From positions 372,001 through 436,000 of the forward strand of contig JALLLS010000010.1 in assembly GCA_025094145.1 (NCBI GenBank): a stretch of DNA of 64,000 nt, in the 5' to 3' direction. Shown one piece after another: positions 50,070-59,756 of this stretch. The notes beneath the pieces were generated by a model. It made no database searches, was not told where the DNA came from, and saw only the letters and a program-made list of their open reading frames with translations. The position numbers were made by a program, and so were the translations under genes. The DNA is from Spinellus fusiger. Taxonomy: Eukaryota; Mucoromycota; Mucoromycetes; Mucorales; Phycomycetaceae. Every line of letters begins with the position of its first letter. Position 1 is the first letter of the stretch.

Positions 50070-50239
50070 GAGAAGAAGAAGGAGGAGAAAAGGAGAGTCA
50101 TGTGAACAATTCTTGTCATGGCATGAGTGACGCTATGAGTTACGCACGCACACTAAACAAGTCACTGGGTGTGGCTGGTAAGGAAAAGGAGACGCCACGT
50201 CATAAAGTGTCTTTATTATCAATGGAGTGGGGAGGACTG

Positions 50240-51176
50240 TTATTTCTCTCTAAGAGCTAAGACGCGTGCCTCCAACTCTTCCAGATGTCTGTCGTGGTGC
50301 TGAGGTGCAATCTGTTTTACTGCCCTGGCCAATTCTAGTAAATACTCCGCATTCCAGCCAGAAGGACCTGTTTCGAGTGACAATGGGCGACACAGTAAGG
50401 GTAAGAAGAGCAGAATGGTAGACCCCAACATAAGTACATTACCCCATGTGTCGTAGATCTGCTGGGCAATAGCCTCCATAGAAGCAGGACCGACATAGGC
50501 TTCATTATCAACCGTGCCAATATAGACAAGGGCCTACTCCATCCCCACCATAGAACAGAGAGACTGGAGTGAATACGATGAGACACAGTCATATTTACCT
50601 TTTCTACGACAGGCACAGTGTCGTTCTCTTCAGAATACACATCCACTGTATGCACTGTATAGCCATTCTACACTCATCAATACACTGTCACCCTCCATGC
50701 ATTACCTTTTCTCGGTGGTCAAGATAGGTACGTGTCGTCTCAACATCATCCGAGGGTATCTTGAACACAACACCCCATGTGATGCCAGTGTCTTTGTGCT
50801 ATAAAGTCCCAGTATCAGTACGACATGCCTCATCATTACAGTACCTCATCTGCTGTCTTCTCCCACTCATCATAGGGAAGAAGTGTGACGACTCTTCCTG
50901 GCTTCTCAGGTGTCCCACGATGGTCCTCACTGTGCTAATAAACAACTGAGTGGCTATCTCCTAGTGGGTCTTCTACCTGCCAGAACCGTCGAACATACTG
51001 CTTAATGCAGCCTACCACCCTAATGCTGTCAGCAACTCCACCGGTCTCTCTTTTATCCCTGGCTGTTCTTTAAGATACCTTTTCTCGTAGTGTGGAGGAG
51101 GCTTCCATATCAATGAACCATAACCAAACACCCAAACACCCGAATCATCAGAGTGAAAAGAATCAGGTGCTGTCAT
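50240..51176 (-). CDS. GCG1: Glutathione-specific gamma-glutamylcyclotransferase, ChaC family
   Basis: Seven exons (51176-51079, 51019-50977, 50934-50845, 50798-50706, 50667-50599, 50533-50443, 50367-50240) join in frame to 203 residues. ChaC enzymes split cytosolic glutathione into 5-oxoproline and Cys-Gly. The substrate-binding motif VFGYGSLIW sits at residues 15-23. The family blocks IKQYVRRFWQ, SEDHRGTPEKPGRVVTL and TYLDHREKNGYT follow, including the catalytic Glu in the LDxRE-type motif, then ALVYIGTVDNEAYVGP and the C-terminal GPSGWNAEYLLELA. Fungal homologues (yeast Gcg1) respond to glutathione and sulfur state. It is divergent from the ZIP gene, about 415 bases ATG to ATG. An out-of-frame ATG-initiated ORF of 64 codons (51357-51163) overlaps the ChaC start and could act as an upstream ORF if the transcript begins above it. 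Confidence 0.95.
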
Positions 51177-51473
51177 GGAAAGAATAAGAAAGAGAAAAGA
51201 GAAAAGAGAGAAAAAGATAGGAAGAATCCGTAGCTAATACACTACGCTGTTCTTCTGGTATGGAGAAGTAGGCCCATGCGTCATACTGCCACGTGACCTG
51301 TGCTAGAAGACAGTGGTGAGCCCCAGGGACATCATTGACAGTAATTTTCTTCATCATTGTCTAAACAGAGCAATATTTCCTATCTAAAAAAGGAACAAAG
51401 GAAAAAAAAAACAGTGATTGTGAGACGTTATTACTGTAGCCGAGGAGTGAAATAAAAGAAATTTTCGAATGTG

Positions 51474-51478
51474 ATTGG
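51474..51478 (-). promoter_or_regulatory. CCAAT box between ChaC and ZIP genes
   Basis: ATTGG on the plus strand is CCAAT on the minus strand. It lies centrally in the divergent promoter, about 300 bases from the ChaC start and 115 from the ZIP start. CCAAT is bound by the HAP/NF-Y complex in fungi; use here is inferred. Confidence 0.4.
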
Positions 51479-51537
51479 CTGATCATTGATCCCGACACTC
51501 ATCCACCTTTACTAGAGTGTTGGCTCAACTTACGAAA

Positions 51538-51545
51538 TATAAATA
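51538..51545 (+). promoter_or_regulatory. TATA box of the ZIP transporter gene
   Basis: TATAAATA lies 45 bases upstream of the ZIP ATG, and 360 bases from the ChaC ATG on the other side. Confidence 0.55.
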
Positions 51546-51590
51546 AACTGGGTGGTGCTTGTTTATTAGTGTTCTCTTTCTCTTGACACA

Positions 51591-52875
51591 ATGCCAGTCA
51601 CTGTCTCTCCTGCTTCTGTCTTTGGCTTCCTTGCCTTGGTAGGAATGACACTTGCACAGGAAAGCACAGTTGCAGCGTCACCCTCCAGTGCACAAGGGGA
51701 CGAGTGTACTACCTCTGCACTGGGGGACTATAATATGCCACTGAGAATTGGGTCTTTGTTTATTATTATGGCGACCAGTGCTGTTGGTAATTGGATGAGA
51801 TGCAAGGGGATGCAAAGGGATCTTTATTCATGCACTAAGACCATGTTGTTGTTGTTGTTGTTTTATTCTCTTAGGTGTATTTGCTCCAATGATCTTACAT
51901 CGCATTCGGCCCTATCATGCGGGCAGTATTCGGGACTGGCTATTGACTGTTGGAAAATTTTGTAAGTCCTGTCATTCTATGGATCAATGAACTCATAGCA
52001 TATCAGTTGGCACAGGAGTCATTCTTGCCACTGCCTTTATTCATATGTTACCAGAGGCCCTTTCCAACTTTGATAGTCCCTGTCTTAGTGAAGGATGGCA
52101 GTCCTACGGCGCCTTTGCTGGAGTATTCTGTATGATTTCATCCTTTGCCCTCCAATTACTCGAACTTGCTGCTGTCAGTAACATGGACAAAATACATACC
52201 CAACGACAAGCAGAACAAAAGACATTAGACTTGGAGAAGACAGATGTCTCCAGCACAACTCTCGTCTCAGATTTAAATCCCTCAACAACATCACACCATG
52301 GCCATGTCCACGGTGCTGGGTTATTAGAAGATGATCAGTCTTTTCGTAATATTGGCACACTTATGCTGGAACTTGGCATTGTTATGCACTCTATTATTGT
52401 TGGTATTACTCTTGCCAATACTGGTAATGAAGAGTTTGTTACTCTCCTAATTGCACTCGTGTTTCATCAGGTAAGACGTTGCACTACTTTTTTTTTTCAT
52501 GCTTGGACTAACAATAAACAGTTCTTTGAAGGTGTGGCTTTGGGGACGCGTGTCAATGAAATGAACCACAAGAGTTGGACAAAACCTGCTCTTATGGGAA
52601 CACTGTTTATGCTAATGACCCCTATTGGGATTGCCATTGGGATTGCCATTCATTCCTCATTCAATCCTAATTCTTCCTCAGCCATTCTTGCCAGTGCCAT
52701 CCTTGACTCCTTGTCAGCAGGCATCTTACTGTACAATGCCTATGTTTCCTTGATGAGCATGGAGATTAATCATAATGTTGAGTTCCGTCGGTCCTCTCTT
52801 ATTCGCAAGGTGGTGTCTTTTCTATCCATGTATTTGGGTGCTGCCTTGATGGCATTGATTGGCAAGTGGGCATAA
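51591..52875 (+). CDS. ZIP-family zinc transporter
   Basis: Four exons (51591-51786, 51875-51961, 52007-52470, 52522-52875) join in frame to 366 residues. ZIP proteins move Zn2+ (or Fe2+) into the cytosol. Residues 1-22 look like a signal peptide (ending GMTLAQ), followed by an external Ser/Thr-rich segment with two cysteines. Eight membrane helices are expected. The metal site is seen as IVMHSIIVGITLA in helix IV and VFHQFFEGVALG in helix V; the latter holds the HxxxE signature and is split by the last intron. A His-rich cytosolic loop (SHHGHVHGAG) precedes helix IV. The pattern fits fungal Zrt1/Zrt2-type carriers. The divergent neighbour is ChaC; a shared response to metal or redox stress is only a guess. 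Codon use is like its neighbours. Confidence 0.94.
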
Positions 52876-53242
52876 GCACACCTGGTCTTTGTTTTGTATA
52901 TACCCTTTATTACTACATGTTATTTAATTTCATATTGCATCACCAAACGTATATATAAGCTCTGTAGTTCGTCTATAAATACACAGAAATAGTTCAACAC
53001 GGAAGGAGAGAAAAGAGAAGCATGTGTGTAAAGTAGTATCCTAATGGTGGTGGTGGTGGTGGTGGTATCGTGAATGCATTAAAGATGTGTCCATTCTATA
53101 AAGATAGAATTCATGTAGTTTATTTTGATTAACTATCTTACTACACGAATAAGATTAAATAAATAGACTCTTAAGAAAACACCCTTCATTGTAATTCATT
53201 CATTCATTTCTTTTTTCTTTTTTTTCTTTTCTTTTGGGTGTA
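52876..53242. other. Intergenic after the ZIP gene
   Basis: Contains the ZIP 3' UTR and a GGT microsatellite at about 53045-53066. No gene is seen. Confidence 0.5.
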
Positions 53243-54288
53243 TACACTACTAGAAATTATAATATCTTTTTGCATGACAAAATCGAATAAGGATAAACAA
53301 GAAGGCTTGGACCTTTTAGTGGTTATAGTTGTATATTTATATTTTCTTTTGTTATATCTACAAAAGCGCTCTGGGCGGGTACCATTTTCCCTTGGAGACA
53401 TTAGACTATGTCCAAAGTTCAATGTAGCAGCTAGATCACGATTCCAAAGCCTCAATGTCTTGTCTTTCATATAATTTTGGTTTGAACACCTATTTGAAAG
53501 GAGAAAGATGAGTCTTATTTTGATATGAAATTAAGAAATGATCTGAGAAGACCATGACATTTAACTTTGGGCATTTTTGTTCGTTGATAGGGCCTGGGGT
53601 TCTTGACATGTTTAAATGTTTCCAAAGGTTAGAACTTGCACCCAGGACACAGGCTTGATGTTTTGAATGCATTGATAAGATAGAGTTTGAATCCTTCTTT
53701 ATTTAACATTTTCCGCATGCCTTTTCTCTTTATTGTCATTCATCTGGTAGTATTAGCACCTGGATAACTTGCGATAGGCTTCTCATCAGTCTCCTATAAA
53801 AACTAAACACATGTAAGAACTCTAGGTTGATTCTATAAGCATATTGTATCTTCTTTACTTTATTTGTATCTTGTTGGCTGTATAACATATTTAGTTCAGA
53901 AAGAATAGATAGAAATGCAATAAGAAATAAGAAATAAATAGCCTTTAATAGTATTGAATAGTATTAACTACTATTTATCATATGTTAATAAGGTTATGTC
54001 GTATGAGGTTCAGGCAACCTTGCACAATGCTAGCACACATGTCTACTCTATACTAATGAAAGGGCTTTCCAAATAAATATAATTGATTTATTTTTCTGTA
54101 CATTAGTCTGAAGCAGTTGTATTTCATTGTGTTTACCATGACATTTTGGTCATTGACTGAGCATGTTTTTATAGTCCAACCTAACTGTCCTTAGGAAGAA
54201 AGAAGTACATAGCTCATAAGATTGTATGACTGATTCATCTCACCCATTCTTTGCAGTAGGCTGCCATTTCTTGATCATATCATAATGT
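53243..54288 (-). repeat. Dispersed repeat, right arm (inverted copy)
   Basis: Reverse complement of 37898-39033 with few differences. It lacks about 95 bases present in the left arm and has no Helitron at its outer edge (TTATGATATG at about 54287). Beyond that edge, to about 54420, the minus strand encodes a weak CCHC-knuckle-like stretch (CYKYGYLRKSHCNC), suggesting the parent repeat continued into a retroelement-like sequence. Confidence 0.88.
53290..53760 (-). pseudogene. C-terminal part of a TnpB/Fanzor-like nuclease, right copy
   Basis: The minus strand again reads ...TLRLWNRDLAATLNFGHSLM followed by SPRENGTRPERFCRYNKRK, and upstream carries the same RTPGPINEQ-frame segment as the left copy. 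The zinc-finger Cys before KDK has become Tyr (TGT to TAT), and the upstream part has extra changes, so this copy is more decayed. Both arms share the same lesion between the zinc-finger halves, so the break pre-dates their duplication. Confidence 0.58.
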
Positions 54289-54599
54289 CTCTACTTTCTG
54301 TTTGGTATCTATCATTATTTAGACAGTTACAATGACTTTTGCGCAAATAGCCATACTTATAACAGCCTGTATATCTATTTTGAGGATGGTTCACTCAAAT
54401 AATGCTATTGGGTACATAATTTGGATAAACATACTTGTTCAAGAAAGTGTGAATATAACCACACTCATTTGAATTGAATACCTTTGAATATAAATATCAG
54501 GACGAAATAGATAGAACATGTTTAACATTAAATAAAACATTTTACATTTGATTTAGAAGCTTCACACTTAAGCATATCAAGTCTCAATATCTTTAATTA

Positions 54600-55550
54600 T
54601 AGAAAATAGAATAATAATACAGTTAATACTTTGTATAGCCTTCTTTGGCATCAATGACTGTCTGGTATCTGTCCGTCATACTCAGAACCCATCATTATGC
54701 AAGTTCAACACTAACTTTCTACATTGATAATAGATACCCTTCTTTCTTCAATTCGTCTTTCCAAGGCCCACCAGATGTGTTCAATTGAGTTCAAGTCAGG
54801 GATTTGTGTAGACTAGTAATCAAAGAACCCTAATTTGATGTGTCTCTTTTCACCATCTAGCATAGGCCCCAGTATGACAGCTAGCACTCTTTTATTGTAA
54901 CAGAAACTCGCTGTTATTCTTTCTGATACAGTTTCATGAACTAAGGATAGAACTCACCAGTTAAAATTCTGATGTATTCGTCTTGGTTTACACTGCTATC
55001 AACAACGACTAATGAACCAAATCCATTAGCCTAATATCAGCTCTAAAACATCACATCATCACCACCAAACTTAGTTGTTGGAACCATAGGTTTATAAATA
55101 TAACGTTTTCTAACTATTTTAATGACACAGGCGTCTCTATTGCTCTTTTTCATGATGTATGTTGACTCATCAGACTAAATGATACCTCTCCACTGATTAC
55201 TTGTCCAACTGGCATGTTCCTTAGCCCAACAAAGCTGTTTCTCTTTGTGTGTTTTTCAGTGAAGGCTAGCTTGTGGTCTACAGAAAAGGATACATACTCT
55301 AACTGATTACAGTAGCTGATAAGGGTGTCTCTACTTATATCAACCTCAAAGTTAAACATTTACAATTTCAACTGATGAGGCAAATGGATCCTTTCTAATA
55401 GCGTCTTTCCAGTTGTCTTGAATTCATCTCATTCACTTTTTAGGGGTTTCGATGACTCTCTAAATGCAATAGTGATCCACACTCTTTGATGTTTCTAACA
55501 CTACTTTAAACTGTAGGCTTTTTCCTCACAATCACAGCCAACTCTAATCC
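54600..55550 (-). pseudogene. Tc1/mariner transposase, heavily decayed
   Basis: On the minus strand, fragments align with the first Tc1 copy. SDESTYIMKKS carries the first catalytic Asp. Also seen are ANGFGSLVVVDSSVNQDEYIRILTGEF, and a C-terminal DRYQTVIDAKEGYTKY against DRCQAVIDAKGGPQNIK of the copy at 4.4 kb. There are many stops and shifts. No terminal inverted repeats are visible, so this is an older relic of the same broad family. Confidence 0.75.
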
Positions 55551-55932
55551 GGTCATAAACAGGCAATAAATGCCCCACAATCTTCCATATTTTGTCTTGT
55601 CCTATTCTCCACAAATGTAATATTCTGAATATCCATATGAAATAATGTGTTGGCCTAACACTATTGAGAAAGAACAGAGCTTCATAAAATAGAAATAAGT
55701 CTCTTTTTTCCCTTTTATCGCCATGCTTCCAAACAAATATTAAACATATTCAATGAGGGTGATTGTGCATTATGCAACAACTAATCAAATGGCCGGATTC
55801 AAGCTTCTTGAAAAGTAATTTTTCAGTAATTGTATTATTATTATTATATAATATACATATCCATCCACACTAACAAAATTCACCAACGGAGGATAAACAA
55901 GCAAAAATACATTTGTATATGAATGGTTTGGC
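55551..55932. other. Intergenic, AT-rich
   Basis: Lies between the Tc1 relic and the BAP31-like stop codon, with an ATT microsatellite near 55835-55850. No gene is seen. Confidence 0.5.
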
Positions 55933-56582
55933 TTAATGGGCCTTTTGATTCACAGCTGTCAATGAAGGTTCTGCCTTCAAAGGAACATCGTCCATGAACT
56001 TGGACTCATCTTTCTGAACTGCGACAAGCTTTGTGTCCATTTTATAGGGTGTGGACTCTTTCACTGCATCGTCTATATTCTTGGCTGTGGACTCCGGAGT
56101 CTATTTATTTATTTATTATTATTATTATTCTGCCTTAGTATAGAGTGATTGGACAGAGGTAAAAAAAAAAAGCTTAGCTTACCAATGCTTCTAAACGGTT
56201 CACTTTTTCTTCCAAGCGAAGGTTTTCCAATGTCATGGTGTAAGTAGAGTTGAGGATCCTTTTATTTTATTTTTGGTTAATTATGTGTCCAAAGTCATAA
56301 TCACTTACATCAACAAGAACAGAGTAAATCCTGTAAGATACCTGGCAAGATTGTATATTAGACTTTGTATGTCTATGGGTTGAAGTGTTCTTTCCCTTTT
56401 CTTGGCTTGGTTGAACTTACATATTTCTCTGGGCATAAAATTTCTTTGCTGCCACACTAGCCTCTGCACGAATGTCATAGCCCACCGTAGACCCTCCCAT
56501 TTGATCATCAAGGCCAGCACCAGTGGCCTCATTGATCGTCTTTAATCTGTTGACTGAATCTACAGAGTGTGTTTTAGTGGAT

Positions 56583-56615
<33 letters not shown>

Positions 56616-56917
56616 TCCATTGCTTACCTAGAAACAAGACAAAGATAAACCCAAAGACTATTCTCATAATATATTGTGCATGGGCCACAGTGGGTGAAGT
56701 AGCAAGCCAATTGAATACAGATTTCTTCCATTGAAGAGGGAGAGGGGCTGCAAAATGTTAGTAGTTGGAATAGAAGAAAAAACGCCTATTTACCATAAAC
56801 AAGAAGAATACGGTAACCTATAAGAAGGCTCAATGTTATTATGTGTGTCCATACTATTCAAATGGTTCATACCTCAAACGCAAGGATTCCAAACACAATA
56901 GCATAATAGAGTGTCAT
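55933..56917 (-). CDS. BAP31/Yet-family ER membrane protein
   Basis: Seven exons are visible (56917-56873, 56817-56794, 56747-56628, 56559-56421, 56341-56309, 56258-56183, 56100-55933), about 200 residues in all. BAP31 and yeast Yet1/Yet3 are ER membrane proteins that help export or retain membrane cargo. The start MTLYYAIVFGILAFE is the family hallmark. LPLQWKKSVFNWLATSP and the second helix (IMRIVFGFIFVLFLDSVNRL) follow, then the third helix YLTGFTLFLLM and a helical, charged tail (TMTLENLRLEEKVNRLEAL), without a recognisable KKxx retrieval signal at the end (...NQKAH). The problem is that exon 2 (VTVFFLFM) and exon 3 are off by one base with the only good splice sites, so the gene is either misread by one base or recently damaged. 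All other junctions keep frame. Confidence 0.85.
56572..56612 (-). repeat. (GA)n microsatellite in the BAP31-like gene
   Basis: GA repeats within the third intron, on the pyrimidine side upstream of the acceptor in gene orientation. Confidence 0.85.
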
Positions 56918-57358
56918 ATTAACAATAAATAAAAAGATAAAGAGATATATAAAAAAGATATCAGAGTTTTTTGCTCTTATTTTACTTCTTTCTTAGATTT
57001 ATATGTAATAGAGTATGATGTCAGTATGACCTTTTACATAGTTGATTCCGCTTTCACTACCCATTCATAGGGAGCAGCAGTACCAAGGCATAAATCTCAT
57101 TTATATTCCGACAGATAGTAAGCATGGCAAAAACGAAAAGAAAAAACTTCTATTATGATAGTGTTTAAACTTAAAATGAGACAATACAATTCTTTTTTCT
57201 GTAGATCACACTGAAGTTGAATTATCAGTGGATTATCCATAGCTTGTGTGTGTGTGTGTTTTAGTTATGGAGTCGTTGTTCTTTCTGTTCTAGTGTGTTT
57301 CATAGCAGATGTAGTATCTCACACTATAATACATTAATAATAATAACAGCACTAATAA
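56918..57358. other. Promoter side of the BAP31-like gene
   Basis: AT-rich with a short TG run near 57246-57260. No gene or clear motif is seen. Confidence 0.45.
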
Positions 57359-57605
57359 CTAGTAGTCACTTGGCCTGCAGTGGGCCATGACTTCTAGCTC
57401 TTTGGGTGTGTAGATCAAGCCAATGCTTATTAGAATTGTATGTTTTACAGTGTTGATATCTATTTCTGGGATCCAGATTTCGAAGCAGCATTATAGTGTC
57501 CGGTGAAAGAATGCGTCCAACAAAAAGATATGACTGTTTTTCTTTTAAATATATAAGATAAACAAGCTTACAGTATTCCTGCTCAGGTGTAAAGACTCTC
57601 TCCAC
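57359..57605 (-). mobile_element. Helitron-like 3' terminus (fragment C) with coding remnant
   Basis: Read on the minus strand it ends TGGCC, a 7-base loop, GGCCA, then AGTGACTA and CTAG, followed by TT. Upstream is an open frame of about 79 codons ending SNKHWLDLHTQRARSHGPLQ. The Helitron at 37.8 kb has SNKHWLDVHTQRAGGHGPLQ in the matching frame, and fragment A has a decayed form (KTHNYDKHWIDL). The frame is therefore conserved across copies, pointing to a protein-coding 3' part in this element family. The protein is not one I recognise. Confidence 0.58.
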
Positions 57606-58429
57606 TGGCTATAGAAAAAGAAAAAGGTTCTTTATTCACTAGTAATCGTCCATCAATAACAAGAATACTCTTTTGCAGTGATGACAACTCATCCCATCAA
57701 CCACACTCAGATAACATCTTCAATGGACCACATGATTTAATATGAGACAATATTAGGGAGGCTTGTAAAAAAAATATCTGCCTAGAATACCAGTCTAACT
57801 TCTTCTGTATTGAGATCAAGCCTACACACCAGGAGATTTTTCTGGCCTTTAAGTGGTGATATATATTTCCTTTTAAGTTACAATAAAAAAGTTCCCTTTT
57901 GTGTATCTGTGTTTAAAATCAAAGGTTTGTAAGTATCTGTAATAAAGGGCACTGTGGTTATCAACAGGACCATTAGAGAGATAAATGTATAGATATTGGG
58001 TCTCTAGCAGGGACAACGAAATGGAGTATTGGATACAAAGGCTGGTCTATGGAAATCAAAGAGGGTACATAAACAGGAACACAACACACGATTTGAGCAC
58101 AACAGGTAGCTAGGCAACTGTTCTTTAACGAATTCTTTTCTTTATAGAATGTTGTTATAGTCTGCATTACTTTGGTAGTTCTGATTAAGCAATTGACTTG
58201 TGAAATTTCGTTTTGTTCTCTTCTGTTCGGATACTAATACCTGCCAACCACACTGTCTGTTATTCTTCATAACTTCTACCCTCTTTAACTTGTTTGCCTT
58301 TGTCTGGCATATAAACCAACAGTTGTGATCTGGTGAGTGTTTGTGTATGTTTATTGTGTCTGACATGTTAGTCAGTTTCTATTGTATATTCTTTTACTAT
58401 ATAACCCCAGTGAATCCTTTACAAAGGCA
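57606..58429. other. Mobile-element debris without clear genes
   Basis: AT-rich, with short open stretches. The segment near 57823-57850 (CTACACACCAGGAGAT) recurs on the opposite strand near 59205-59225. No intact feature is seen. Confidence 0.45.
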
Positions 58430-59005
58430 AAGGTAAGAAGAAGGTGCCAGTGCAAGGGTAATACGACATACACACATAGAGAGTACATTAATACATCTTG
58501 GACTCATTATTTTTACTATTATTTTATTATTGAAAAGGAGCTAGGCATCTAAAAGGATTGGAGTACGATCCTGCCAAGCTGCCTGTAATTGCTTATGGCA
58601 CAGGAATGAAAGGAAAATATTCTGCCAAGTTTAAAGGTTATCTTATTGGTTTGACAAGAGTTTTATATCAATCATTGAAAAAAAGAGACAAAAGGGTGGA
58701 GATCTTCTTATGGTTGATGTTGATGAGTCTAGAATATCGAGGCTAAGCATGATTGGCCTCTCACTCAATATGAAAAGCTCTTCTAACAGTTACTCTGTTT
58801 TATTTTTGTTGTTCTCAAGATCTGCCACACTTATAACACAAATAACCTCACTGAGGTATTAGTAAATTTCAACAGTATCTGCGCTTGCCAAAGTTGTGGA
58901 ATTGTTTGGAACAGACATGTGAATGCATCAAAGAATATCTATACAATTCCAGAAGAGGAATTAAATGCTCGCCACCGACTAGTTCCATTCTGTAGAAAAG
59001 AATAG
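58430..59005 (+). pseudogene. TnpB/Fanzor-like nuclease relic, second family
   Basis: The first stretch (58550-58746) reads LPVIAYGTGMKGKYSAKFKG, then LIGLTRVLYQSLKKRDKRVE. After a one-base shift it continues LLMVDVDESRISRL. A later stretch (58823-59005) reads KICHTYNTNNLTEVLVNF, then CACQSCGIVWNRHVNASKNI and a short tail to TAG. This order (a Gly-rich strand, a DExRxS segment, a CxxC zinc finger, then WNRDVNASxNI) is the C-terminal half of TnpB and Fanzor nucleases. The catalytic Asp of the last motif is His here, and frameshifts and lost zinc Cys residues show it is dead. It is different in sequence from the pair at 38 and 53 kb. Confidence 0.62.
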
Positions 59006-59011
59006 ATATTC

Positions 59012-59756
59012 TTTGATGCATTCATATTATAACATATCGCCACATCGAAAGTGGTTTCCTATGGGATTCAGATATTTACAGGTAAATCTACATAATCTTT
59101 ATTTGTTTAAAAACTAACATGAATACATAATTTATTTTTGCTCCTTTTCAAATCAATGTCATTTCTTAAACAATTGTATTTCGACTATTTCCTTTTATAT
59201 CCTAAAGATCTCCTGGTGTGTAGTCTGTCGATAATAAAAAAAAAGAGTCTGGCTTTATTAGAATGAGATCCTTGCAAAACAAACAACCTTTATCCTTGTA
59301 AATGGTTATCCTATGGAATAGAAATAGAATCCTATGGAATAGAAATAGCACCCCATGGAATAAGAATAAAATCAGAATACAGTAAAGGCATACACAAATG
59401 AAAATAGAAAGTAAATTATGGCTCTGTCTTTTCACTGGTAATCTTACCTTTACAAGAAAGAGGGTAGCACAATTTTTTTTGTATAAGACACTTTTTATTA
59501 AGCATCTTTTACGCAGCCATACGTCGCACTGAGAGGTCTGACTGGAAAAACATAGTGAATAAGTCACTTGCAGAAAATTAGAAAATACTGTTCAGAAACG
59601 ACTAAGGACAAGAGGTGTGTGTGTGTGTTTTATTTTTATTTTTATTTTATCCTAGTTTGTCCGTTATAACTAGTCTTGTCTTTACTGGTAAAGAAGAAAA
59701 GCACAAAGTTTGCAATGTTGGGGCCTATTGCTTAAATCTTTGTTTTATATCTTTGT
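59012..59756. other. AT-rich relic region
   Basis: A minus-strand open stretch at 59202-59567 ends in DYTPGDL and has low-complexity Phe/Leu runs. It includes three copies of a TCCTATGGAATAGAAATAG-type unit near 59309-59360. Not a convincing gene. Confidence 0.45.
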
